Positions 43,239-50,637 of a stretch of 64,000 nt of DNA are shown here, one piece after another. The stretch spans positions 1-64,000 of the forward strand of contig JANQRC010000035.1 of assembly GCA_028284745.1 (NCBI GenBank). Reading direction: 5' to 3'. The translations under genes and the position numbers were made by a program. The first letter of the stretch is position 1; each line of letters opens with the position of its first letter. The notes beneath the pieces are model-generated. The model was given only the letters and a program-made list of their open reading frames with translations, did no database searches and was not told where the DNA came from. The DNA is from Flavobacteriaceae bacterium (GTDB lineage Bacteria; Bacteroidota; Bacteroidia; Flavobacteriales; Flavobacteriaceae).

Positions 43239-44150
43239 TTAGGGAATTACAACACTGTTCTCGTCTTGATTGATCGTTTTAGCAAACTGATAACCTCTTT
43301 GCCACCATTGCGTCATTTCTTCTTTATTGAAGATCAATGAATTGGTAGTCAAAATCGTTGGTGTATAATAGAAGTTGATGATCACATCATTATGAGCCGC
43401 CGCAAACTTGCCAATGCGAATGTTTTGTTGTTCGATGCGGTCTACCATAAAACCAAAGATGTTGGTGATCAGGGAGAATGGATTCTTAGAGGGCATGCGG
43501 TTTACCAGTGTCGTCTCGGTATGCAGGATGATCGCATCGATCTCTTTGGCGCCCCGCTTTACAGCCTCTTCGATAGGAACGACGCTTCCCAGGCCACCAT
43601 CGGCATATTCGCAACCATTTTTCCGTACCAAACTCATAAAGGGCGTGTAGTTGCAACTGATCCATATCCAATCTAAAAACTCTTCGTATCCAAAGTCTCT
43701 TATCGATTTGTATTCTACCTGATTTAGTGAGAGGTTAGAGACTGTGACCACGATATCCTTCTGGCTTAACTTTAATTGATAAAAATCTTCCTCGGTGATA
43801 GAGTTGCCAATGAGTTCCCTAAGATTGTAGCTTTCGCCAAACGTCTTGCTTCCTCGTAAAAAATTACGGAGTACATTCCAGTGATTGATACTGATCTCAT
43901 TAATCCCGTATTTCTTTTTCTTCACGACAAACGGACAGGTACTGAAGATGGATTCTTGATTCACAGAGGTGTAGATCTCTTTGATACGCGCTACCTCATC
44001 CAAGGCCATATGCGAGATCAATAGACTACCTGTAGATGTGCCAATATAGATATCATAGTCTTTATTGAGGCCTTGCTTGAGGTACTGTACCACACCGCCA
44101 GCAAAGGCTCCTTTGCTTCCACCACCAGATATGACCAAAGCTTTTTTCAC
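43239..44150 (-). CDS. Patatin-like phospholipase
   Basis: 303 residues. It has the patatin oxyanion stretch ISGGGSKGAFAGG near residue 7, the nucleophile motif GTSTG (Ser in the centre) at about 39-43, and the catalytic Asp in ADGGLGS. Together they form a Ser-Asp dyad of a lipid acyl hydrolase. It overlaps the M1 aminopeptidase gene by four bases (ATGA-type), so both come from one transcript. Confidence 0.9.
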   Translation of the reverse strand: MKKALVISGGGSKGAFAGGVVQYLKQGLNKDYDIYIGTSTGSLLISHMALDEVARIKEIYTSVNQESIFSTCPFVVKKKKYGINEISINHWNVLRNFLRGSKTFGESYNLRELIGNSITEEDFYQLKLSQKDIVVTVSNLSLNQVEYKSIRDFGYEEFLDWIWISCNYTPFMSLVRKNGCEYADGGLGSVVPIEEAVKRGAKEIDAIILHTETTLVNRMPSKNPFSLITNIFGFMVDRIEQQNIRIGKFAAAHNDVIINFYYTPTILTTNSLIFNKEEMTQWWQRGYQFAKTINQDENSVVIP

Positions 44151-46060
44151 TCGTTTAGTTTATCCTTGAGAAATATTTGTTCACGTTCTTCTAGTTGGTC
44201 GGCAATAATGCCCAATCTTTTCTCATAAGATTCTTCTTCCAGCAATACATCCAGCAGTTTTCGCGAACTGGATACAAACCGCCAATTGTGATGCACACAG
44301 GCATTGACCAGGTCTTTTAGGTTTTGGTCCGTAAAACTACTCAATTGAAAGAGATAGTCGAACGCCAATCGACGTGTCTCATAATTGTACTTTCGTCGTG
44401 TGTAGCCAGAAAGCTCTTGAAAATAGTCTTGCTTATGTTCGACCTCATACTCAGGAGTCACCAATGCCAATGCCAACCACAGTTGACGTACATTCTTATT
44501 GTTGAAACCTACGACTTCTTTGGTCGCATCTAAATACTTATATCTATCCTCTGGGAACTGGAGCCATAGTTTCAAGAGAGCGTTTTCGATGTTTTTGTAA
44601 CTTTTGCTCTTTAGGGATTTTTCAAATAACGGTTTGCCTAAGGCTGTGATAGAATCTATCGTTTTTACAATCGCATACTCCGTCGGGGCCAAATGTTTCT
44701 CGTATTCTTCAGTATGATCTTCGCCAACGACTATGGCCGTTTCTGGAAGATCCGCGCTATACAACCATTTTTGTTTGTATGCCTCCATATCTTGATCTGT
44801 GGCTGATTCAATAAAATGAAAGAAATCGTGGGTTTGAACACTTTCAAATTGAAATTGAGACAGATATTTCTTTACGGATCCTTGAAAAACTTGACCACCT
44901 ACCAAATTTTTCAATTCGTACAAAGCCAATGCGCCTTTCTCATAGTAGGTTAAACTGCTGCCACCTTCTGCTAACAGCACTTCTCCCTTTCCTTCGTCGG
45001 ATAGATCATTGAGGATTGATGCATTACTCAAAAGTTTCTCTTTAAAATACGAATCTCCAAAGATGTCGCCTTCAGCTAAATACGCGTAGTAGGTGGCAAA
45101 GCCTTCATGCAACCAGTGATGTTTGCCACTTTTGGCGGTCACTAAATTGCCAAACCATTGGTGCGCCAACTCGTGCGCATTGACGTTTACATAGTTTCGA
45201 TCTACAAAAGCGGTGGAGTCTATAACGAAACTATCCGAGAAAATAGTCGCGGTCGTGTTCTCCATGCCAGCATACAGAAAGTCCTTGACGGGCACCTGCT
45301 TATAGTTCTGCCATGGATATGGTACGCCGATCTCTTCCTCTAAAAAGTCAAAGATCTGCTTGGTGTAGCGGTATGTGGGTTCTACTTTTAGTGAATCTTC
45401 TGGGTAATAATACAACTCAATAGGAACTCCACTTTCTGAGTGGGTCACTTGCCTGTCGTACTTTCCAATGGCAATGGCAGCCAAGTAGCTGCTCATCGGT
45501 TGCTGCATATCGTAATGCCAGGTTCTTAGACCATCCTTCTCTTCTACTCTTATCAATTTTCCATTGGAGATCACTTCGTAGTCTTTGTCAAAAGTGATGC
45601 TTAGATCAAACTCGACTTTTTCATTCACATTGTCAAAGCTGGGTAGCCAATGGCTATTGTCTTTTCCTTGGCCTTGCGTCCAGACCTGTTTTCTTCCTCC
45701 TTGGATATTCCAATCGATGAAGTACATAGCCTTTTTAGGTTTGGCAGTGTACTCCAAGCTTAGTACATATTGACTTTCAGAAGAAATGCTTCCATACAGA
45801 ATGAGATGAGAATCTGTCGTGGTGAAATCAAAAGCGTCACCATTCAGCATCACCTTTTCGAACTCCATAGCCTTCGCATCGATAACTATCGAATCGACAG
45901 GCTTTAGTGCTATAAAATCATAGTCCACTTGCCCTTGCACGATCTGATCATGAGGATCGATCGAAATTTGAGCATGTATGCGTTTGAAGTCTATCGCTGC
46001 CGTTTGGGCAAGCAATTGCAGCGAGAATAAAAGGCTTATATAGCAAAAGAAGCAACGCAT
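44147..46060 (-). CDS. M1-family aminopeptidase, exported
   Basis: 637 residues with a signal peptide (FFCYISLLFSLQLLAQ). The active-site pattern is complete: MENTT, then HELAHQWFGN (HEXXH) and the distal zinc Glu in WLHEGFATYYA. A helical C-terminal domain follows. It cleaves N-terminal residues from peptides, probably in the periplasm. It is a good reference for the dead M1-like protein at 14371, which has lost exactly these residues. Confidence 0.93.
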   Translation of the reverse strand: MRCFFCYISLLFSLQLLAQTAAIDFKRIHAQISIDPHDQIVQGQVDYDFIALKPVDSIVIDAKAMEFEKVMLNGDAFDFTTTDSHLILYGSISSESQYVLSLEYTAKPKKAMYFIDWNIQGGRKQVWTQGQGKDNSHWLPSFDNVNEKVEFDLSITFDKDYEVISNGKLIRVEEKDGLRTWHYDMQQPMSSYLAAIAIGKYDRQVTHSESGVPIELYYYPEDSLKVEPTYRYTKQIFDFLEEEIGVPYPWQNYKQVPVKDFLYAGMENTTATIFSDSFVIDSTAFVDRNYVNVNAHELAHQWFGNLVTAKSGKHHWLHEGFATYYAYLAEGDIFGDSYFKEKLLSNASILNDLSDEGKGEVLLAEGGSSLTYYEKGALALYELKNLVGGQVFQGSVKKYLSQFQFESVQTHDFFHFIESATDQDMEAYKQKWLYSADLPETAIVVGEDHTEEYEKHLAPTEYAIVKTIDSITALGKPLFEKSLKSKSYKNIENALLKLWLQFPEDRYKYLDATKEVVGFNNKNVRQLWLALALVTPEYEVEHKQDYFQELSGYTRRKYNYETRRLAFDYLFQLSSFTDQNLKDLVNACVHHNWRFVSSSRKLLDVLLEEESYEKRLGIIADQLEEREQIFLKDKLNE

Positions 46061-46112
46061 ATAGATGTTGATACAATTTTCACACCAAATTACACAATTG
46101 TGGGTAGATTGC

Positions 46113-46120
46113 TATCTTCG
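46113..46120 (+). promoter_or_regulatory. -7 box TATCTTCG directly before recG
   Basis: The same octamer as before uvrA. It ends only five bases before the ATG at 46126, so the transcript would be nearly leaderless. A TTG at 46098-46100 lies upstream. Confidence 0.45.
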
Positions 46121-46125
46121 TTGTG

Positions 46126-48231
46126 ATGAGCAACAACATTCTACAGACCGAAATCGATTACTTAAAGGGTGTTGGCCCTAACAGAGCCGATCTATTGCGC
46201 TCAGAACTTAGCGTTTATACCTATCAAGACCTTTTGCAGCTCTTCCCCAACCGCTACTTGGATCGCACGCAATATTACAAGGTCAATCAGTTGCAGCGCA
46301 ACTCTTCAGAGGTACAGATCATCGGCAAGGTCATCAATATCAAGACGGTAGAGCAAAAACGAGGCAATCGTTTGGTGGCTACTTTTGTTGACGATACCGG
46401 AGAGATAGAATTGGTCTGGTTTCGCGGCCAGCGATGGATGCGCGACAGCTTAAAGCTGAACACTCCCTATGTCATCTTCGGAAAATTGAATTGGTATGGC
46501 AACAACCCCAATATGCCACATCCCGAGATGGAATTGCTCCCTGATCACGAACAAAGCATTCGTACAGCAATGCAGCCTATTTATCCTTCTACGGAAAAGC
46601 TGGGGAACAAAGGCATCACCAATCGAGTGATGAACAAGCTCATGCAACAATTGTTCAGTGAAGTAGGTCAGCGTTTCAGAGAGACGTTGCCCAAATCGCT
46701 CATCGAAGAGCTAAAGCTGGTTGACAAGGGAACTGCCTTCTTCAACATTCACTTCCCAAAAAGTCAAGAATTGCTGGCCAAAGCTCAATATCGCTTGAAA
46801 TTCGAAGAGCTTTTCTTCATTCAGCTTCAGCTGGTCAACAAGAAGCTGTTACGCAAACAGAAGATCAAAGGCTTACCCTTTCAACAAGTCGGGTCGTTCT
46901 TCAACGAATTTTATAACGACCACCTTCCCTTTTCGCTCACCAATGCACAGAAGCGGGTCGTCAAAGAGATCAGAAGAGATCTTGGAAGCAATGCTCAGAT
47001 GAATCGATTGTTGCAAGGTGATGTAGGCTCTGGCAAGACCATTGTTGCACTGCTTAGCATGTTGCTGGCACTAGACAATGGATTTCAGGCATGTTTGATG
47101 GCACCTACAGAGATCCTGGCACAACAACACTACAATGGCCTTTTTGACCTTGTGAAAGACCTACCGATCAATACCAAATTGCTTACCGGGTCTACAAAGA
47201 CAGCTGCTCGAAAAGAAATTCACGAACAACTTGAAAATGGAGAACTCCACATTATCATTGGCACTCACGCTGTCTTGGAGGATAAAGTGAAATTTAAAAA
47301 CCTTGGGCTTGCCATCATCGACGAACAACATCGCTTTGGTGTGGCACAACGAGCCAAGCTCTGGAAAAAGAATGCTATACCTCCACATATCTTGGTGATG
47401 ACGGCTACCCCCATTCCTAGAACATTGGCCATGAGTTTGTATGGCGACCTCGATGTTTCTGTCATTGACGAATTGCCACCTGGTCGTAAACCCGTGAAAA
47501 CTGTACATCGCTTCGACAGCAATCGACTGAAAGTATTTCATTTCATTAAAGAAGAGATCAAAAAGGGCCGACAAGTATACATTGTCTATCCGTTGATCCA
47601 AGAGTCTGAGAAGATGGACTATAAAGACCTTATGGATGGGTACGAGAGTATTGTTAGAGAATTTCCGTTGCCCGAGTATCAGATCTCCATTGTGCATGGG
47701 AAGATGAAAAGTGAAGATAAGGACTATGAGATGGAACGTTTTTTCAAGGCTGAGACCCAGATCATGGTCGCTACCACCGTTATCGAAGTAGGGGTGAACA
47801 TCCCCAATGCCTCTGTGATGATCATTGAAAGTGCCGAAAGGTTCGGGCTGTCACAACTACATCAATTACGTGGTCGTGTAGGTCGTGGAGCCGACCAAAG
47901 CTATTGCATCCTGATGAGCAGTCATAAACTGACCAATGATGCAAAGACTCGCCTAGAGACGATGGTACAGACCAGTGATGGCTTTGAGATCGCTGAAGTA
48001 GATCTGAAGCTACGTGGCCCAGGGGATCTGATGGGCACACAACAAAGTGGAATTCTAAACTTACGAATTGCCGACATCGTCAAAGACAATGACATCTTAA
48101 AGACTGCCAGGTATTATGTGCAACGGGTATTAAAGGAAGACCCGAACTTGGCACTCCCCCAACATGCCACTGCACGCACCATTCTTGACCAATTGATGCA
48201 GACCAAACAACCATGGAACTATATAAGTTAG
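46126..48231 (+). CDS. recG: ATP-dependent DNA helicase RecG
   Basis: 701 residues, the standard length. An N-terminal wedge/OB domain (LKGVGPNRADLLRSEL, then VATFVDDTGEIELVWFRGQRW) is followed by helicase motifs LLQGDVGSGKT, the DEQH box IIDEQHRFGV, MTATPIPRTLA and QLRGRVGRG. It remodels stalled replication forks and Holliday junctions. The ATG at 46126 is preferred to the GTG at 46123. Confidence 0.97.
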   Translation: MSNNILQTEIDYLKGVGPNRADLLRSELSVYTYQDLLQLFPNRYLDRTQYYKVNQLQRNSSEVQIIGKVINIKTVEQKRGNRLVATFVDDTGEIELVWFRGQRWMRDSLKLNTPYVIFGKLNWYGNNPNMPHPEMELLPDHEQSIRTAMQPIYPSTEKLGNKGITNRVMNKLMQQLFSEVGQRFRETLPKSLIEELKLVDKGTAFFNIHFPKSQELLAKAQYRLKFEELFFIQLQLVNKKLLRKQKIKGLPFQQVGSFFNEFYNDHLPFSLTNAQKRVVKEIRRDLGSNAQMNRLLQGDVGSGKTIVALLSMLLALDNGFQACLMAPTEILAQQHYNGLFDLVKDLPINTKLLTGSTKTAARKEIHEQLENGELHIIIGTHAVLEDKVKFKNLGLAIIDEQHRFGVAQRAKLWKKNAIPPHILVMTATPIPRTLAMSLYGDLDVSVIDELPPGRKPVKTVHRFDSNRLKVFHFIKEEIKKGRQVYIVYPLIQESEKMDYKDLMDGYESIVREFPLPEYQISIVHGKMKSEDKDYEMERFFKAETQIMVATTVIEVGVNIPNASVMIIESAERFGLSQLHQLRGRVGRGADQSYCILMSSHKLTNDAKTRLETMVQTSDGFEIAEVDLKLRGPGDLMGTQQSGILNLRIADIVKDNDILKTARYYVQRVLKEDPNLALPQHATARTILDQLMQTKQPWNYIS

Positions 48232-48241
48232 TGCCACAAAA

Positions 48242-48273
48242 AACCATGTGCGCTGGGAACATGGCACATGGTT
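48242..48273 (-). terminator. Terminator hairpin between recG and the convergent gene
   Basis: AACCATGTGC pairs with GCACATGGTT (10 bp). On the minus strand it runs into TTTTTT, so it mainly serves the minus-strand gene at 48309. Confidence 0.6.
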
Positions 48274-48308
48274 CACTTCATTGCCCCACGGATGCGAATG
48301 GAATGGTC

Positions 48309-49193
48309 TTACTGTAAACTACCTGAGTCCATAAGCTGTCGCAATACGTAGTCGAGTGATGATCTCCATCGGGCGGCAGATCCCAGGTTTCGTTTGTCTC
48401 TGACCGACAATCCTTCGGAAAAGTCCACTTCATAGCTTTCCGAAACATTTTCTGCATCAAAAAGTTGTAAGCTTATGTTGGCCGTAAGATCATTGTCTGG
48501 TGTGTCGTTCGACTCACTATGCAAGGCAGCCCATCCCATGGCTTTCTTCGCACTTGTGGTTTTTTGGTCGACATTCACCCGAAGTATATATTCCGTGCCG
48601 ATCGTTTTCCGCAGCTTGTCTACAGGAGCGTTGTCGAGGTCATTAAAACTAATACCACTGTCAATGAGTTTGCTTACCGTGGTGCCCATGTCTTGTACTG
48701 TGATCCCTTTCTGCGAAGCACCTTGATCGATCAGCTGCATTACATGACCTGTAGCCGCCATAGACAAGGTTTCGTCGTAGGTGTCATTCTTCATAAAAGT
48801 GATAGGCAAAACCGCCAATGTATTTTCTTCGAACAACGCTTTCTTCATCTGATTCTGTACAGGCAGTAAATAGACGTCCTCACCTGATGTAGGCTGCGGC
48901 TCTTGTACTGCCATTTGATCGATCTGTCCGCTATTCGGAGATTGTTTATCCCCGAAGAATTGTGTGCGACCACTAGCGAAGACGACTCTTTCAAGTTTAT
49001 CTAGCTTGACCTCGTTGATAAGTGCTTCGCCTGGATAGTTGAAGGTCAGTGTTTCGTCTGTGATCTTAGTTACCTTGGCCTGGACGAATGTGCCGTCTGC
49101 CATCACGATGATGTCATTCACCGTTGCGCTCCCTTGTGAAAATGCTTGTTGCGCAGCGAGAACAAGCATTGCTAGAAGGACTAGTTTTTTCAT
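48309..49193 (-). CDS. Exported protein of unknown function
   Basis: 294 residues with a clear signal peptide (KKLVLLAMLVLAAQQAFSQ). An early segment DIIVMADGTFVQAKVTKITDETLTFNY resembles a short SH3/Sm-like strand pattern seen in many Bacteroidota exported proteins. The middle (LAVLPITFMKND...LIDQGASQKGI) recalls GNA1162/TolB-N-like lipoprotein domains that sense a stress or assembly state, but this is weak. The C-terminal part ends in a charged helix. Confidence 0.6.
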   Translation of the reverse strand: MKKLVLLAMLVLAAQQAFSQGSATVNDIIVMADGTFVQAKVTKITDETLTFNYPGEALINEVKLDKLERVVFASGRTQFFGDKQSPNSGQIDQMAVQEPQPTSGEDVYLLPVQNQMKKALFEENTLAVLPITFMKNDTYDETLSMAATGHVMQLIDQGASQKGITVQDMGTTVSKLIDSGISFNDLDNAPVDKLRKTIGTEYILRVNVDQKTTSAKKAMGWAALHSESNDTPDNDLTANISLQLFDAENVSESYEVDFSEGLSVRDKRNLGSAARWRSSLDYVLRQLMDSGSLQ

Positions 49194-49382
49194 TTTCTTT
49201 TTGATTTTTTTAGTTATTAATAACTCATCTCATATGCCACTCTATTTAAATTCACACCTTCTTTCTGTGATCATCACTACCAATTACCTCATTTGAACTA
49301 GCATCAAAAATCTTTCCAAACTATGCTGATCTTGAAAAAGATCATATATTTTAACACTTTGATTGCTAGTCGATTGAAAAAC

Positions 49383-49406
49383 AAAAAAGCCAGACGAATG
49401 TCTGGC
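49383..49406 (-). terminator. Rho-independent terminator downstream of the 47-codon ORF
   Basis: GCCAGAC-loop-GTCTGGC on the minus strand, followed by TTTTTT. It ends nine bases past the stop codon of the small ORF. The region 49194-49382 holds nothing recognisable apart from the upstream region of the preceding gene. Confidence 0.75.
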
Positions 49407-49414
49407 GTTGATCG

Positions 49415-49558
49415 CTAATTGTTCGTGACCTGGGTCAATTGATGTCCTCGTTCTTTCATAGCTTCTCGATGTTGGCCTGCACCCTTCCCTTGAGCCGTGT
49501 TAAATTGAAATTGCATTATGTTAAACGGAAGTGCACTTAGTTGATCCAGAGACTGCAT
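49415..49558 (-). CDS. Possible 47-residue protein between two terminators
   Basis: A 48-codon frame starting at an ATG (49558) reads QSLDQLSALPFNIMQFQFN, then a Gly/His/Arg-rich tail (QGKGAGQHREAMKERG), and ends at TAG just before a strong terminator. It is amphipathic at the start and has no signal peptide. The frame is also open upstream into the preceding hairpin. No family is recognised. Its coding status rests on amino-acid plausibility and on the terminator being correctly placed. Confidence 0.4.
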   Translation of the reverse strand: MQSLDQLSALPFNIMQFQFNTAQGKGAGQHREAMKERGHQLTQVTNN

Positions 49559-49582
49559 CAATTCAAAAAAGGCAATGAAGTA

Positions 49583-49611
49583 AAAAAGCACATCATAGTG
49601 ATGTGCTTTTT
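49583..49611 (-). terminator. Terminator hairpin after the charged-helix gene
   Basis: AAAAGCACATCA pairs with TGATGTGCTTTT. T-runs lie on both strands. It lies 16 bases after the stop of the gene at 49628. Confidence 0.75.
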
Positions 49612-49627
49612 AGCGATATGGTATGAA

Positions 49628-50299
49628 TTACTGTTGCTGGACAGCTACTTTGTCCAAACGCTCACGCTGTTCCCTGATGTATTCACGACGCTGTTCGATG
49701 GTCTCCTCAAGGTCGTTGATCTTTCCTTCGGCATCCATGATCTTTTTCTCTTTGGCCGCTGCCTCTTCCTCCGTGATCTCTTTTGCCTCTAATTGTTTCC
49801 TTACACGTTCTCTCGCCTGTGCCACTTTGTCGCGGCTTCTTCGAATCATTTCACCCCTCTTGGCAAATCGTTCTTGTCGTGATCTGATCTTTGCTCTAGC
49901 CTCATCTGCCCTGGCCCTACCGTATTCTCTTCCTGATAGTTCTCTCTTCTTGCGTATACCATAGGCGTCTTCCCTTTCTTCCTTGAGTTGCTCTTTCATC
50001 GCTTCACGCTTCTCCTTCATTTCTTCATGCATTTTTTCTTTCTCATCATCTGAAGCATTTTCATGTCGTTCTTCCCATTCTTCGCGCTCCTTTTTCATCT
50101 CCTCGCGTCGCTCTTTCATTTCCTCTCTTCGTTCTTTCATTTTCTTCTTGGCCTCTTCACGACGTTTCTCGATATCTTCTCTTCCTTCTTTCGCCTCTAC
50201 TTCTATTTCTTCTTTGGGCTTAACCTGCGCACTGGCGATCTCACTAGAAACAAATATGGCTAGCAATGTGAGCAACGCTATGTATCTTGAATTTTTCAT
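49628..50299 (-). CDS. Exported protein made almost wholly of a charged E/K/R helix
   Basis: 223 residues. The signal peptide ends near AQ (SEIASAQ). The rest is one run of Glu, Lys and Arg with almost no hydrophobic residues at regular spacing (KKMKERREEMKERREEMKKE and similar), which would form a long single alpha-helix rather than a classical coiled coil; the last part (MIRRSRDKVAQARERVRKQL) is more like a coiled coil. No family is recognised. It is followed by a terminator and preceded by a small helical lipoprotein gene. Confidence 0.7.
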   Translation of the reverse strand: MKNSRYIALLTLLAIFVSSEIASAQVKPKEEIEVEAKEGREDIEKRREEAKKKMKERREEMKERREEMKKEREEWEERHENASDDEKEKMHEEMKEKREAMKEQLKEEREDAYGIRKKRELSGREYGRARADEARAKIRSRQERFAKRGEMIRRSRDKVAQARERVRKQLEAKEITEEEAAAKEKKIMDAEGKINDLEETIEQRREYIREQRERLDKVAVQQQ

Positions 50300-50311
50300 A
50301 GGATGTGCTTT

Positions 50312-50518
50312 TTAAATATTATCTAATTCCTCTATTGTTTTCTCTAACTCCTCAGCTTTCTTTTCTACTTCTTCGGCAGCTTTGTCAATTCCTTCTTCAA
50401 TAGCCTCAATTTCTTTTACAGCTCTTTGAACTTCATCATGCTCCTTCTTTTTATCCACACATGACACGATCATCGCCATTAAGAAGAAAAGTGTTAGAAT
50501 TTTGGTCATTGTTCTCAT
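50312..50518 (-). CDS. Small helical lipoprotein
   Basis: 68 residues. A lipobox ends MIVSC (Cys20). The mature 48 residues are a heptad-like acidic/basic helix (VQRAVKEIEAIEEG, then KAAEEVEKKAEELEKTIEEL), similar in design but not sequence to Braun's lipoprotein. It lies 12 bases before the charged-helix protein, so the two are likely one unit. It may start at the second Met (residue 4). Confidence 0.7.
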   Translation of the reverse strand: MRTMTKILTLFFLMAMIVSCVDKKKEHDEVQRAVKEIEAIEEGIDKAAEEVEKKAEELEKTIEELDNI

Positions 50519-50597
50519 ATGGGTAAGGTTTTAATTCTCTCAAAGATAGTGAGTTTGCCTATTAATTCGTCGATTGTGAGAACTTGTATCATTATGC

Positions 50598-50605
50598 TAT
50601 CTTTG
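50598..50605 (+). promoter_or_regulatory. -7 box TATCTTTG for pheT
   Basis: Exact TAnnTTTG match 32 bases before the ATG at 50638; a TTG at 50574-50576 is a possible -33 element. Confidence 0.6.
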
Positions 50606-50637
50606 CCCTTCTTCTATTTAGAACAGACCAATAGCAT

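Noticed and set aside
49983..50315. Plus-strand Ser/Phe-rich frame of 110 codons
   Set aside because: It is the exact antisense of the E/K/R-rich exported protein; the composition is the mirror of GAA/AAG/AGA codons.
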